A stretch of DNA of 64,000 nt from Phycisphaerales bacterium (GCA_009691705.1 SIAR01000001.1:105866-169865); one strand, 5' to 3'. Shown: positions 7,880-17,105, counted from the first letter of the stretch. Program-made: numbers and translations. The notes: generated from the letters alone by a model not told the origin.

Positions 7880-9479
7880 GTTTGGGGATCATCGGCGCCT
7901 GAAAGCGCTTGTAGTGGGCACGGTCGATCGCGGTTGTCCAACGCACGACGAAGGCGCGGTCCACACCCAGTCGCGCGACGATCTCATCTATCGATTGCTC
8001 ATCATCGATCCACGCGCAAACTAGTTTGTCGAGTAGTTCGTATGGAGGCAACGAGTCTTGGTCGGTCTGATCCGGTCGGAGTTCTGCCGAAGGCGGCTTC
8101 TCGATACTCGCGGCTGGAATCGGTGGATGCGCAAAGCCAAGGGCCGTGTGATTCGCATTCAACCACCGCGCGATCGAATAGACCTGCGTCTTGAGTAGAT
8201 CGCCAATTGGAGCGAGGCCACCGCACATATCGCCATAGAGCGTTGCATAGCCGACGGCGAGTTCACTCTTGTTGCCTGTCGAGAGCACAAGTGCGCCCGT
8301 GGCATTTGAGAGCGTCATCAAGGTGAGTCCGCGCAATCGACTCTGCAAGTTTTCTTGGGTGAGTCCATCAAAGGCTGCGGCGGCTCGAATGGAACGAGTA
8401 ATCTGCTCATAACTCTCGACGATTCCAAGTGCATCGGGCGCAGCGATCGAGAGGCGACGGGCGAGGTCAACCGCATCATCCACAGATCCGCGCGATGAAA
8501 ATGGACCGGGCATCGAAACTCCGCGCACGGCATCTGCGCCGAGCGCTGCCACTGCCAGCGTGGCAACCAGGGCACTATCGATTCCTCCCGAGAGACCCAG
8601 CAGCACCTTCTGGTGCCCTGTCTTGGTGACGTATCCGCCGATCGCACTGATAATCGCGCGCGCGCACTCTTCATCAGCACTCATCGGCTGCGGTGGGCAT
8701 GTTCGTTCAGCGAGGTCGACCACGAGCGTCTGCGGAGTGAATCGATTCGCATAGCACGCACCGCCATCTGCGTGCACCAGCGCACTTGCGCCATCAAATA
8801 CGAAGTCGTCATTCGACCCAACCGCGTTCACGCTCGCGATTGAGATTTTGTGGTGCGCGGCAGCGGCGCGAAGTAGGTCGAGCCGGCGGGCCTGCTTTGC
8901 GACGAAGAACGGCGAAGCGCTTGCGACGATGACCAGCGATGCACCAGCTGCGACTGTTTGCGAGAGTGGATCTTCACCGTAACTCTCCGCAGACTGAACA
9001 TCAGCACCACGCCAGAAGTCTTCACAGATCAAGACTCCCACCCGCCGTTGCCCAACGTCGATGACGAGTGGGGCATTTCCCGCAGAAAAATAGCGCGCTT
9101 CGTCAAAAACGTCGTAGTGCGGAAGCAGTCGCTTGGCATAGGAGTGTTCGACCACTCCACCGCGCAACACGTGCACGGCGTTGCAGAGTGGGCGCGCTCC
9201 CCCGTCGACCGCCACGGGCAGTCCGACCACAAGTGCGACTTTGCCATGGCCGGCCTGCGCCATCCTCAACGCAAGTTGAGCCGATGCGCGCGCGCATGCT
9301 TCTGCCAACCCACTTCGCAGCAAGAGATCGCGGGGTGGATAGCCGACAATCGAAAGTTCTGGCGTGACGATGAGATTGGCGCCGCGTTGGGCGGCATCGA
9401 TTGCACAGTCGCCGATCACTCGCGCGTTGTGAACGACGTCGCCGACGATCGAATCACATTGAAGAAGCGCAATGCGCAT
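7791..9479 (-). CDS. nadE: Glutamine-dependent NAD+ synthetase
   Basis: 562 residues from ATG 9479 (MRIALLQCDSIVGD). The N-terminal half is a nitrilase-fold glutaminase with catalytic Glu (TPELSIVGYPPRDLL), Lys (YAKRLLPHYDVFDE) and Cys (VLICEDFW). The C-terminal half is the ATP-pyrophosphatase synthetase with the P-loop GLSGGIDSALVATLA, plus STGNKSELAVGYATLYGDMCGG and KPPSAELRPDQTDQDSLPPYE. It makes NAD from nicotinic acid adenine dinucleotide, using glutamine as ammonia source. The start lies 26 bases inside the end of the upstream threonine dehydratase gene, suggesting translational coupling. The 3' end overlaps the convergent phosphoesterase gene. Confidence 0.97.
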   Translation of the reverse strand: MRIALLQCDSIVGDVVHNARVIGDCAIDAAQRGANLIVTPELSIVGYPPRDLLLRSGLAEACARASAQLALRMAQAGHGKVALVVGLPVAVDGGARPLCNAVHVLRGGVVEHSYAKRLLPHYDVFDEARYFSAGNAPLVIDVGQRRVGVLICEDFWRGADVQSAESYGEDPLSQTVAAGASLVIVASASPFFVAKQARRLDLLRAAAAHHKISIASVNAVGSNDDFVFDGASALVHADGGACYANRFTPQTLVVDLAERTCPPQPMSADEECARAIISAIGGYVTKTGHQKVLLGLSGGIDSALVATLAVAALGADAVRGVSMPGPFSSRGSVDDAVDLARRLSIAAPDALGIVESYEQITRSIRAAAAFDGLTQENLQSRLRGLTLMTLSNATGALVLSTGNKSELAVGYATLYGDMCGGLAPIGDLLKTQVYSIARWLNANHTALGFAHPPIPAASIEKPPSAELRPDQTDQDSLPPYELLDKLVCAWIDDEQSIDEIVARLGVDRAFVVRWTTAIDRAHYKRFQAPMIPKLSARAFGPGRRMPLAMRYRLGDDSCACGN

Positions 9480-10737
9480 TGTAGCCCTCGTGCGTCGCGA
9501 TTTCTCGCAGTCCTCCGCGTGCAACGACTTCGATCTCTCGGGCCCGCAACGCCGCGAAGATCTCTTCGCTGTGTGCAACACCACGAACTTCGATCTGGCA
9601 GAGAACTTGCACCTTCGAGACATCTGCTTCACCGAACGCGCGCTCATGCGAGACCTGTTTGATGCTTGCACCGGTTGAGGCGATCGCTGTGGCGAGATCG
9701 GCTAAACCACCAGGACGATCGCGAATCACAGCGAGAAATTGGATGAGCCGTCCCTCAAGTGCGAGCCCATGCTCAATCACGCGCGAGAGTGTCGTTGGAT
9801 CGATATTGCCTCCGCAGAGCACGAGCACGACCTTGCGTCCCGCGAGATGCGTGATTTTTTGTTGGATGAACGCTGCGAGTGGCGTTGCTCCGGCTCCTTC
9901 AACAACACCCTTTTCTGACTCTGCAAGTCGCAAGATTGCTCGGGTGATCGATTCCTCGGTAACGGTCACAACTTGCTTTATTCGTCCGCGGGCAATCTCG
10001 AAAGAGAGTGGACCGATTTCAGGCACGCCGAGTCCATCGGCGAGCGATGGTTGAGCAGCGACCCGCACGGGATGACCTGCCGCGAGTGCTGCGGACATGC
10101 TCGCGCATCGGATCGACTCGACACCGATCACTTCGGTTGCGGGACGCAAATGGGATGCAACCAAACTCACCCCCGCGATCAATCCTCCCCCACCAACCGG
10201 AACGACGATCGCATCAGGATTTGGGCACTGCTCAAAGATCTCAAGAGCGCAGGTTCCTGCTCCCGTGATGATTGAGTGGTCATTGAATCCATTGACGTAG
10301 TGAAGACCATCGGTCGCGACCAGTTCATCGGCACGAAGTCGCGCATCGGCGATGTTCTCGCCATGAATGACGACGCGCGCTCCATACTCTCGACAGCGCA
10401 CTTGCTTCACAAGTGGTGCCGAGCGCGGCATCACCACCGTGACGGGAATCCCCAGGGCTCGGCCGTGATACGCCAGTGCCAAAGCGTGATTGCCCGCGCT
10501 GGCGGCGATGACGCCATTGGTCCGGGCGGCGCCAGCGAGTTGCATGAGCGTGTTGCGCGCCCCGCGTTCTTTGAACGAACCGGTTGGTTGCTGGTAGTCG
10601 AGCTTGCACCAGATCTCGCATCCGCAGAGTTCCGAGAGCGCACCGCTCGGCACGCACGGAGTGCGGACAACCCCGGAGTCAATTCGTCGTGCCGCGGCGA
10701 CGACGTCATCAAACGTGGGAAGCGAAGGCGTTGTCAC
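9454..10737 (-). CDS. ilvA: Threonine ammonia-lyase (threonine dehydratase) with ACT domain
   Basis: 427 residues from GTG 10737. A fold-type II PLP enzyme: the lysine motif is PTGSFKERGARNTL, the phosphate-binding glycine loop is VPVGGGGLIAGV, and the ASAGNHALALAYHGRALGIPVTVVMP stretch is characteristic of threonine/serine dehydratases. The last 75 residues form one ACT-like regulatory domain (RLIQFLAVIRDRPGGLADL). It deaminates threonine to 2-oxobutyrate for isoleucine synthesis, or catabolically; the single short ACT domain and ~400 residue length are like the TdcB/short IlvA type. It sits 17 bases after pckA and overlaps nadE, so these three are probably co-transcribed. ilvC lies elsewhere at 39.2 kb. 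Confidence 0.92.
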   Translation of the reverse strand: MTTPSLPTFDDVVAAARRIDSGVVRTPCVPSGALSELCGCEIWCKLDYQQPTGSFKERGARNTLMQLAGAARTNGVIAASAGNHALALAYHGRALGIPVTVVMPRSAPLVKQVRCREYGARVVIHGENIADARLRADELVATDGLHYVNGFNDHSIITGAGTCALEIFEQCPNPDAIVVPVGGGGLIAGVSLVASHLRPATEVIGVESIRCASMSAALAAGHPVRVAAQPSLADGLGVPEIGPLSFEIARGRIKQVVTVTEESITRAILRLAESEKGVVEGAGATPLAAFIQQKITHLAGRKVVLVLCGGNIDPTTLSRVIEHGLALEGRLIQFLAVIRDRPGGLADLATAIASTGASIKQVSHERAFGEADVSKVQVLCQIEVRGVAHSEEIFAALRAREIEVVARGGLREIATHEGYNAHCASSM

Positions 10738-10754
10738 CGGGAATGCTTCTCTTA

Positions 10755-12350
10755 TTACGCAGTCACTGGACCTGCTGCACGCACCTCTGGGGTGATTGCA
10801 AACTTTGCATCGTTGGTTCGGAACCGAGTTGCGAGATCACGCGCCTTGAGGTCGTAGGCCGCCTTGTCCGCCCACGTGTTTCGTGGATCGAGCACTTCGG
10901 TTGGTACTCCATCGACCGCGGTTGGCATTTGCAGTCCAAAGATCGGATGGGTGGTGAATGTTGCCTTGCGCAACGATCCGTTGAGAATCGCCGTCACAAA
11001 CGCTCGGGTGTATGAAAGTTTGAAGCGCGATCCAGTTCCGTAGGGACCGCCGGTCCATCCAGTATTCAGCAACCAGACATCTGCACTGTGAGCAGCGATG
11101 CGGTCGCGCAACATTTCTGCATAGCGCATCGGAGGGCGCGGCATGAACGGACCGCCAAAGCATGCGGAGAAGTTTGGCTGAGGTTCAGTGACCCCCGCCT
11201 CAGTGCCCGCGAGCTTCGAGGTGTAGCCATTCAAGAAGTAGTACATCGCCTGCTCGCGCGAAAGTCGCGAGACGGGTGGCAATACTCCAAATGCGTCGGC
11301 GGTGAGAAAGACAACGTTGCGCGGATGGGCTGCCACGCTTGGCTTGCGCGCGTTCTTGATGTAAGAGACTGGATAGGTGACGCGCGTGTTCTCTGTTTTG
11401 GCAGCGCTGTCATAGTCAGGCACCCGTGTGGCCGGATCGATGACCGTGTTCTCGAGCACGCTTCCAAAGCGAATCGCATCCCAAATCTCTGGTTCACCCT
11501 CGCGCGAAAGTTTGATGCACTTCGCGTAGCAGCCGCCTTCCATATTGAAGACACCCTTCTCGCTCCAACCATGCTCATCATCGCCCACGAGATCGCGGTT
11601 GGGATCGGCTGAGAGCGTCGTCTTGCCGGTTCCAGAGAGTCCAAAGAAGAGGGCGACGTTTGAAGGATCCTTTCGATCGACATTGCACGAGCAGTGCATT
11701 GGGAAGACGTTCATGGCGGGAAGGTCGTAATTCATCGCATAGAAGATCGACTTCTTGATCTCGCCCGCGTACCGCGTGCCAATGATGAGAACCGTGCGCT
11801 TTTCAAGACTCTGCGCGATGCACACCGGACCATTCGCCCCATACTTGGCTGGTTCGTCAAGCCGCAAACTTCCCGCATCGATCACGGTCCAATCTTGCGA
11901 CCAGTTCGCGAGATCCTTCTCTTCGGCGTTGATGAAGAGTGTCTTGGCAAAGAGGCTGTGCCACGCTTCTTCTGTGATGACTGAGACTTTCAGGCGGTAC
12001 GCCGGATCTGCGCCGGCATATCCATCGAAACGATAAAGCTGCTCGCGCCGACCAAGCGCGGCCAAGACCAATTTCTCAAGCGCATCGAAGTGCGCCGCCG
12101 ACATCGGCTGATTGACCTTTCCCCAGTCGATATTGTCGTGGATCCCCGCAGAATCTTCGAGAAACTTGTCGTTTGGACTGCGACCCGTGCGATCACCCGT
12201 GTCGCAGGCAAGGGCGCCATTCGATGCGAGTCGACCTTCGCCGCGCTGCAACGCGTGCTCGACAAGAATTGCCGTCGAAAGGTTGCGAAGAATCTTCTCG
12301 CTGGCGAAAGAGTGACGGGGTGCGCTTGGTTTGGCCGAGAGTGTGGTCAT
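10755..12350 (-). CDS. pckA: Phosphoenolpyruvate carboxykinase (ATP)
   Basis: 531 residues from ATG 12350, preceded by GGAG at a spacing of five. An upstream extension of the frame to 12923 runs through the tRNA-His gene and is rejected. Diagnostic motifs: RSPNDKF, the substrate-binding RYAGEIKKSIF, the kinase loop FFGLSGTGKTTLSADP, GDDEHGW, NMEGGCYAKCI and NTGWTGGPYGTG. This is the ATP-type enzyme, which decarboxylates oxaloacetate to phosphoenolpyruvate as the first committed step of gluconeogenesis. Leads the minus-strand run pckA-ilvA-nadE. Confidence 0.97.
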   Translation of the reverse strand: MTTLSAKPSAPRHSFASEKILRNLSTAILVEHALQRGEGRLASNGALACDTGDRTGRSPNDKFLEDSAGIHDNIDWGKVNQPMSAAHFDALEKLVLAALGRREQLYRFDGYAGADPAYRLKVSVITEEAWHSLFAKTLFINAEEKDLANWSQDWTVIDAGSLRLDEPAKYGANGPVCIAQSLEKRTVLIIGTRYAGEIKKSIFYAMNYDLPAMNVFPMHCSCNVDRKDPSNVALFFGLSGTGKTTLSADPNRDLVGDDEHGWSEKGVFNMEGGCYAKCIKLSREGEPEIWDAIRFGSVLENTVIDPATRVPDYDSAAKTENTRVTYPVSYIKNARKPSVAAHPRNVVFLTADAFGVLPPVSRLSREQAMYYFLNGYTSKLAGTEAGVTEPQPNFSACFGGPFMPRPPMRYAEMLRDRIAAHSADVWLLNTGWTGGPYGTGSRFKLSYTRAFVTAILNGSLRKATFTTHPIFGLQMPTAVDGVPTEVLDPRNTWADKAAYDLKARDLATRFRTNDAKFAITPEVRAAGPVTA

Positions 12351-12465
12351 GGGTACTCCGTTAGTGTGAGCACCCGATAGTAACACGCAGCCAATTGATT
12401 TCAGAAGTGCGAGCCACTCGCTTTGCGCGGTTGGCCGATCTTTCCTAGACTTCCATTCTTCAGTT

Positions 12466-12539
12466 GGCGGCCGTAGCTCAGTTGGTAGAGCGCCGGGTTG
12501 TGATCCTGGAAGTCGCGGGTTCGAGCCCCGTCGGTCGCC
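12466..12539 (+). tRNA. tRNA-His (anticodon GTG)
   Basis: The acceptor stem GCGGCCG pairs with CGGTCGC with one G-T pair. The extra G at position -1 (12466) faces a C discriminator (12539), the identity feature of tRNA-His. The anticodon stem CCGGG/CCTGG holds loop TTGTGAT (anticodon GTG), and the T arm has GGGTTCGAGCCCC. It stands between divergent pckA and the downstream amidase gene. No CCA is encoded. Confidence 0.96.
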
Positions 12540-12572
12540 CTCTTTCGGTTCGTTTCGGCGAGTTTTTTCTAT

Positions 12573-13343
12573 ATGCGCTTTCACGCGGTCCAGACCAATC
12601 CGATCTGGGAACAACCCATCGAGAATCGAGCTGCCATCGCGCAGACGATCGCTGTTCTGGCTCCAGAGCGCGACGATTTTCTGGTTCTGCCAGAACTCTG
12701 CGAAACTGGCTTTACGATGAACAGCGCGCTCGCCGCCAATGACGACTCTGTCGCGTGGTGGTCGAATCTCGCGCTTATCCATCGCGTCTGGCTGCAGTGT
12801 GGCATCGCACGGCGGCAAGCGAACGGCGAAATCGCCAACACTGCGACAATTTTCGACCCCAGTGGCAACGAGGTCGGGCACTACTGCAAAACATTTCTCT
12901 TTACTCAGTCGGGTGAGCAACATGCATACTGCCGAGGCTCGGGACCAAAGGTGTTTGATTGTGGCGGCATTCGAATTGCACCCATGATCTGTTACGACCT
13001 GCGCTTCCCAGAGTTATGGAGGCATGCCGGACTAGAAGGGGCAGAAGTTTTTACGCTCGGTGCCTGTTGGCCCGCGGCGCGCCTCGCCCAAAAGCACTCC
13101 CTGATCACTGCGCGCGCGCTCGAAAACCAAGCCTGGGTCGTCGCTGTGAATCGAACGGGCGATGAGCCAAAGACCTCGTACGCCGGAGGATCGACGATTG
13201 TCGATTTCGTCGGAATCACGCACGGAGTTTGCGGCAATGAAGTGGGGACGCTCACACATTCGATCGACATCGACGCGCTTCGCACCTTCCGAGAATCTTC
13301 CAACACGCTATCGGACATTCAACCGCGCTTCTTGGGTCGGTGA
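12573..13343 (+). CDS. Carbon-nitrogen hydrolase, omega-amidase-like
   Basis: 256 residues. A nitrilase-superfamily fold with the Glu-Lys-Cys triad: Glu in LVLPELCETGF (about residue 43), Lys in HYCKTFLF, Cys in MICYDLRFPELWR. The short length and the CYDLRFPELWR signature match the omega-amidase/YafV branch, which hydrolyses 2-oxoglutaramate or 2-oxosuccinamate left by transamination with glutamine or asparagine. The start lies 33 bases after tRNA-His, so it may be read through from the tRNA promoter. Confidence 0.88.
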   Translation: MRFHAVQTNPIWEQPIENRAAIAQTIAVLAPERDDFLVLPELCETGFTMNSALAANDDSVAWWSNLALIHRVWLQCGIARRQANGEIANTATIFDPSGNEVGHYCKTFLFTQSGEQHAYCRGSGPKVFDCGGIRIAPMICYDLRFPELWRHAGLEGAEVFTLGACWPAARLAQKHSLITARALENQAWVVAVNRTGDEPKTSYAGGSTIVDFVGITHGVCGNEVGTLTHSIDIDALRTFRESSNTLSDIQPRFLGR

Positions 13344-13441
13344 TTCTCGCTCTGACGCATTGACCTACAAGTGATAGTTCGTAGACTTCGCGCGATTGTG
13401 CGTGGCTGGTTGAGAAAGAACTTCAACGGATTCCGAAACGA

Positions 13442-14035
13442 ATGAACACAACGCTTTCGCGCGTACTTCCATCGAAGCAGTTGCGTCCCGCGCAACCATC
13501 ACAGCAAGAGCGGGTCAACGGGTTGCGACGCGCCTACTTCGCAACGGCAGCCGCCCACGCCCGCTGGCGCATTGACATTGAAGCAGTGATCGCCCAAGTC
13601 GAATCCACCGTCGCGCCGGCCGCCCCCTGGCGACTTCCACCGAGCGAATGGATCGAAGATGTCGTGATCGCCCGTGCATGCATCCAAGGCGAACAGCAAG
13701 CGTGGCACCATGTGCAACTTGCAAACACTTGGCGACTTCGCGAGGTCGCTGAGTTGCGCTTGACGCCATCCCAAGCAAGTCTCTTAGTCGAACGCTTCTG
13801 GCGCAACTTGCACGTGCGCTCACGCGCCCAGAACAATTCTGCGGGACTGCACACTTATCACGGCGGCGAGACTTTGAGTCGTTGGTTGCTCTCGCAAGTC
13901 TTGGCGCAAGTCGAGTCGCTCCCCGTTGGTGGATCCATCGATGCGAGTGTCGACGCCATTCTTGACACGATGCCTCAATTGCGTACTCTCGCCTGTGAAG
14001 CATCAGAGTCGACTCGGGTGCCGCAGGCAACTTAG
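13442..14035 (+). CDS. Sigma-70 region 2-like protein lacking region 4
   Basis: 197 residues from ATG 13442. Residues about 70-160 resemble ECF sigma region 2: IARACIQGEQQAWHHVQLAN, then a segment around LVERFWRNLHV, then LHTYHGGETLSRWLLSQVLAQVE, which parallels the typical 'y.grgsL..WL...a...' pattern. No helix-turn-helix region 4 follows, so it is not a complete sigma factor. It could be a divergent sigma relative, a regulator that only binds core polymerase, or a remnant. Its stop codon (14033-14035) lies inside the tRNA-Phe gene. Not firmly recognised; function unknown. Confidence 0.5.
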   Translation: MNTTLSRVLPSKQLRPAQPSQQERVNGLRRAYFATAAAHARWRIDIEAVIAQVESTVAPAAPWRLPPSEWIEDVVIARACIQGEQQAWHHVQLANTWRLREVAELRLTPSQASLLVERFWRNLHVRSRAQNNSAGLHTYHGGETLSRWLLSQVLAQVESLPVGGSIDASVDAILDTMPQLRTLACEASESTRVPQAT

Positions 14036-14098
14036 CTCAGTTGGTAGAGCACCGCATTGAAAATGCGGGTGTCCCCGGTTCAAGTCCGGGAGTTGCCA
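14026..14098 (+). tRNA. tRNA-Phe (anticodon GAA)
   Basis: Acceptor arms GGCAACT and AGTTGCC, D arm TAGCTCAGTTGGTAGAGCA, anticodon stem CCGCA/TGCGG with loop TTGAAAA (anticodon GAA), T arm CCCCGGTTCAAGTCCGGG, discriminator A. The 5' ten bases overlap the end of the sigma-like gene, and the 3' nineteen bases overlap the end of the opposite-strand MshEN gene. Confidence 0.96.
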
Positions 14099-14595
14099 TT
14101 CCTCGCGTGAACTTTCCGCACGGTCTGAACATCCATGCCATCGATCGGATACTGCGCTTCCAGTGCCCCAGCGAGTTCATTCGAGTCGACCACCACAAAA
14201 AGTGCTGGAATCCCCAGCGCCATCGTCGCGAATCGCGATGCGCGCGCGAGGTGAGCAGGTGTTGTTGCAGCGACGAGGGTGCCATGTTCCAAACGCAGGG
14301 GAACGATTCGAAACTGCCATGCCTGACGGGCGTTCACAAGCGCGAGTGCGGCGGGGTGAGAGTGAACAAAGTCAGCATCAAACGAAGCAGAAAGCACCCG
14401 GTACTGATCGACCCACGCTCCTTCGACGAATTCTGGATCAATGCCGAACATCTCCTCACAAAGAACTCCGAATGGGCGACCCACCTCACGTTGTCGATCC
14501 AAGATCGCATCGACCTCACATTGACTCAGAAGTCCCTGGGCCACAAGCAGTTCACCGATTCTCGGAACACGGGGATGGATGGCGGGTGCGTTCAT
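14080..14595 (-). CDS. Stand-alone MshEN / GspE N-terminal domain protein
   Basis: About 171 residues from ATG 14595, chosen because AAGGA lies nine bases upstream; an in-frame ATG at 14613 is possible. Residues about 8-60 (RIGELLVAQGLLSQCEVDAILDRQREVGRPFGVLC) match the N-terminal domain of type II secretion/type IV pilus ATPases. The rest (WVDQYRVLS, FRIVPLRLEHGTLVAATTPA) matches the MshEN fold, which binds c-di-GMP in some members. No ATPase domain follows, so the protein is a free MshEN domain and may act as a regulator or adaptor. The last six codons run antisense through the 3' end of tRNA-Phe, so the native end may be variable in relatives. Confidence 0.72.
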   Translation of the reverse strand: MNAPAIHPRVPRIGELLVAQGLLSQCEVDAILDRQREVGRPFGVLCEEMFGIDPEFVEGAWVDQYRVLSASFDADFVHSHPAALALVNARQAWQFRIVPLRLEHGTLVAATTPAHLARASRFATMALGIPALFVVVDSNELAGALEAQYPIDGMDVQTVRKVHARNGNSRT

Positions 14596-14718
14596 GGTTG
14601 ACGATTCCTTCACGCACCCTCATCGGACTAGCGCGAGCCCTACTTTCGCGCAGTTGAGAACTTTGCCAAGAATCGCATCGCAGGCGAGGAAATCCGCCTT
14701 TCCTTGGAAGGAAGTGCC

Positions 14719-15648
14719 GTGAAAAACTCCCCTGCAACACGCCTGCGCGAGGCTTTCCGTTGGCTCGAGACTCCCGCGGCGTGCGATATGGGATCGGCTG
14801 CGCGGCGTTTACGCCGCGCCTCGAACGATTCACGACTGCAGACATCGTTGCTACGAGAGGTGTTACTCGCCAAGAGACTCGCCGCTACTGGCTTCGCGGT
14901 GCGCAGTGAAGTTGCAACATCCTCTGGAAAATCATGTGACCTAGTCGCGAAGCGCGGCGCACTGCGGCTGCACCTGCACGTCAAGAGCGTCGAAGCAGAT
15001 GATGCGTTGATCGTGGCGCGATCGGCGCGGGTTCCGCGGGCGCTGCAATCGCTCGAGCAACTCACTCGTCGACTATTGATCGAAGTCGAGTGGACCACAG
15101 GGCTCAGCAGTGACGCGCTCCAAACGACTGCCGACGCAATGCGAACTTTCTTGCTGCGCGCGTCCATTGGCGATGAGTGCATCGTTCGAAGTCGTCGCGG
15201 CACGTTGCGCGGGCGCTGTCGCGTGCGCTCGCCACACGATCACGCAGGGGTCTCGCTGGCGGGTCGAATCGCCGATGATCACATCGTCGCGGTCGCGCGC
15301 ATGAGGCGCCTTCTTCGAAAGGCCCGCGCGCAGTTTCTCTCTGGTGGAGAAAACGTCATCGTGCTCTTTGGACCAAAGTCTGCGCAGTGGCTATTCGAAG
15401 AAGCGCTGCTTGGAACCCCTGTCGAACGATGGGATGCGTTCCCGAGGCGCGGCGAGCGAGTTGCGATGGGAAGTGGCGACGATGGTTTCTGGCACGCCGG
15501 CGCGCGCGATCTCTCACGCATCGCAGTCTGGCGTTCGCTTGAATCGTTTCGCGATGATTCGATCGCTTGGATTCGTCCTGGAGTGGCGGTGTCCACTCGC
15601 GCTGCCTGTGATGAACTCTTCAGCAACGTGCGCGAAATCGCCCACTGA
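14719..15648 (+). CDS. Uncharacterised protein with a possible PD-(D/E)XK nuclease-like N-terminal domain
   Basis: About 309 residues from GTG 14719, which has GGAAGGA seven bases upstream; an in-frame TTG exists at 14704. I do not recognise the family. Residues about 45-95 show a pattern like a restriction-endonuclease fold: a helix with Glu (LLREVLLAKRLAATGF), a strand (AVRSEVATSSGKS), CDLVAKRG with Asp, then LRLHLHVKSVE with the K of a D...xK pair. The usual Glu before x-K is His here, so catalysis is doubtful. The rest has a second alpha/beta region (ENVIVLFGPKSAQWLFEEALLG). It is convergent with hflX, 29 bases apart. Confidence 0.45.
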   Translation: MKNSPATRLREAFRWLETPAACDMGSAARRLRRASNDSRLQTSLLREVLLAKRLAATGFAVRSEVATSSGKSCDLVAKRGALRLHLHVKSVEADDALIVARSARVPRALQSLEQLTRRLLIEVEWTTGLSSDALQTTADAMRTFLLRASIGDECIVRSRRGTLRGRCRVRSPHDHAGVSLAGRIADDHIVAVARMRRLLRKARAQFLSGGENVIVLFGPKSAQWLFEEALLGTPVERWDAFPRRGERVAMGSGDDGFWHAGARDLSRIAVWRSLESFRDDSIAWIRPGVAVSTRAACDELFSNVREIAH

Positions 15649-15677
15649 GTGCCAATCGGTCACGCGACCGGGCCGAT

Positions 15678-17105
15678 TCATCTGCCATCGCCGACCAGCC
15701 GCTCGTGTAGCGGAATCCTCTGCTCGACTGGTGTCTCTGGATGTGGCCAAAGTGACTTCAACGCTTCGTGCACGAGCAAGTTGTTCACTGTGAAGCGACT
15801 CCCCATCGCGATCATCTGTTCAAGGTGTCGGCGCGCGACTCGTGCCGTGAGAATCGAGTGTTGTTCGTCGTAATCGCGGGCGGTCACCGTTGCACGCGAT
15901 TCGAGATAGTCGACCGCTCGCCCGTCTCGCAGCGGAATACGCAACACAACCTCGCGCACATCGCCAAGCATCGACTCAAGCACCCGTGCCCGCAGGACAT
16001 CGAACCCATCCCCGGTCACTGCCGAGATCGCAATCGCAGTGGCCTCACGCTGTTCCCACTGCGCGAGCGATGTTGGTGCGTCACTCGCCGACGCTGGCAA
16101 GAGGGCGAGTTTGTCGACCTTGTTCAGCACGACGATGCGGGGTTGCGTGTTGGCGCCGATACTGTCGAGCACTTCGCGCACAGTGGTGAGTTGCGCCTCG
16201 GCGCGGGGATCGGCAGCATCGACCACTAGCAGCAGCAAGTGTGAGTGCACAGTCTCTTCTAGTGTTGCGCGAAAGCTCGCGACAAGGTGGTGCGGAAGCC
16301 TTTGAATGAAACCGACCGTGTCCGAAAGCAAGACCGTATTGGCCCCACCAACAGTCCAAGCTTCGGTGCGGGTTTGCAGGGTCGCAAAGAGTTGATCGTT
16401 GGCGAACGCGCCGCCCCGCGTCAGTGCATTGAAGAGCGTGCTCTTGCCGGCATTGGTGTATCCAACGATTCCCACGGTGAAGTGCTCTGCACAGCGCGCC
16501 TGCACCTCGCGACTCTTTCGCGCTTGTACCTCGGACAGCTCGCGTTTCAGGGCAACGATTCGTCGCGACACCAGCCGCCGATCGATTTCGAGTTGCTGCT
16601 CGCCCGGACCGCGCGTTCCAACTCCCATCGGCGATCCACCTGTGACTTGACCAAGGTGCGACCACATCGCCCGCAAACGGGGGGCGGTGTACTCGAGTTG
16701 GGCAATCTCAACCTGCAACTGCGCCGCGCGGGTAGTCGCCCGATTCGCAAAGATGTCGAGGATGAGTTCGCTGCGATCGAGCACCTTGCACGAGAGTTGT
16801 TTTTCTATGTTGCGCAGTTGGCTCGGACTCAAGTCGTGGTCAAAGATGACCACTCCCACGCGCAATTCTTTGACTGCCGCTTCTAGCTCGAGAATCTTTC
16901 CTTTACCGAAACAGGTGCGCCCATCCATCCCATGACGAAACTGAATCATCTGACCAACAGGCTGAACGCCGGCAGTCTCGGCGAGAGCACGCAACTCGCT
17001 GAGCGGATCAGAACGGCTCGCAGACTCTTCGTCTGAATTCAAAATCACCGCGGCGAGCAGTGCCCGCTCAGACTGAATCGAACCATCTCGTAGACCTGTC
17101 TCCAT
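15678..17105 (-). CDS. hflX: GTPase HflX
   Basis: 475 residues. The N-terminal domain has GKGKILELEAAVKE and VIFDHDLSPSQLRNIEKQL, and the middle has the HflX signature TRAAQLQVEIAQLEYTAPRL followed by GPGEQQLEIDRR. The G domain has GYTNAGKSTLFNAL (P-loop), DTVGFIQRLPHHLVASFRATLEE (G3) and NKVDKL (G4). HflX splits stalled ribosomes and binds the 50S subunit, often under heat stress. It is divergent from tsaD with 41 bases between starts. Confidence 0.96.
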   Translation of the reverse strand: METGLRDGSIQSERALLAAVILNSDEESASRSDPLSELRALAETAGVQPVGQMIQFRHGMDGRTCFGKGKILELEAAVKELRVGVVIFDHDLSPSQLRNIEKQLSCKVLDRSELILDIFANRATTRAAQLQVEIAQLEYTAPRLRAMWSHLGQVTGGSPMGVGTRGPGEQQLEIDRRLVSRRIVALKRELSEVQARKSREVQARCAEHFTVGIVGYTNAGKSTLFNALTRGGAFANDQLFATLQTRTEAWTVGGANTVLLSDTVGFIQRLPHHLVASFRATLEETVHSHLLLLVVDAADPRAEAQLTTVREVLDSIGANTQPRIVVLNKVDKLALLPASASDAPTSLAQWEQREATAIAISAVTGDGFDVLRARVLESMLGDVREVVLRIPLRDGRAVDYLESRATVTARDYDEQHSILTARVARRHLEQMIAMGSRFTVNNLLVHEALKSLWPHPETPVEQRIPLHERLVGDGR

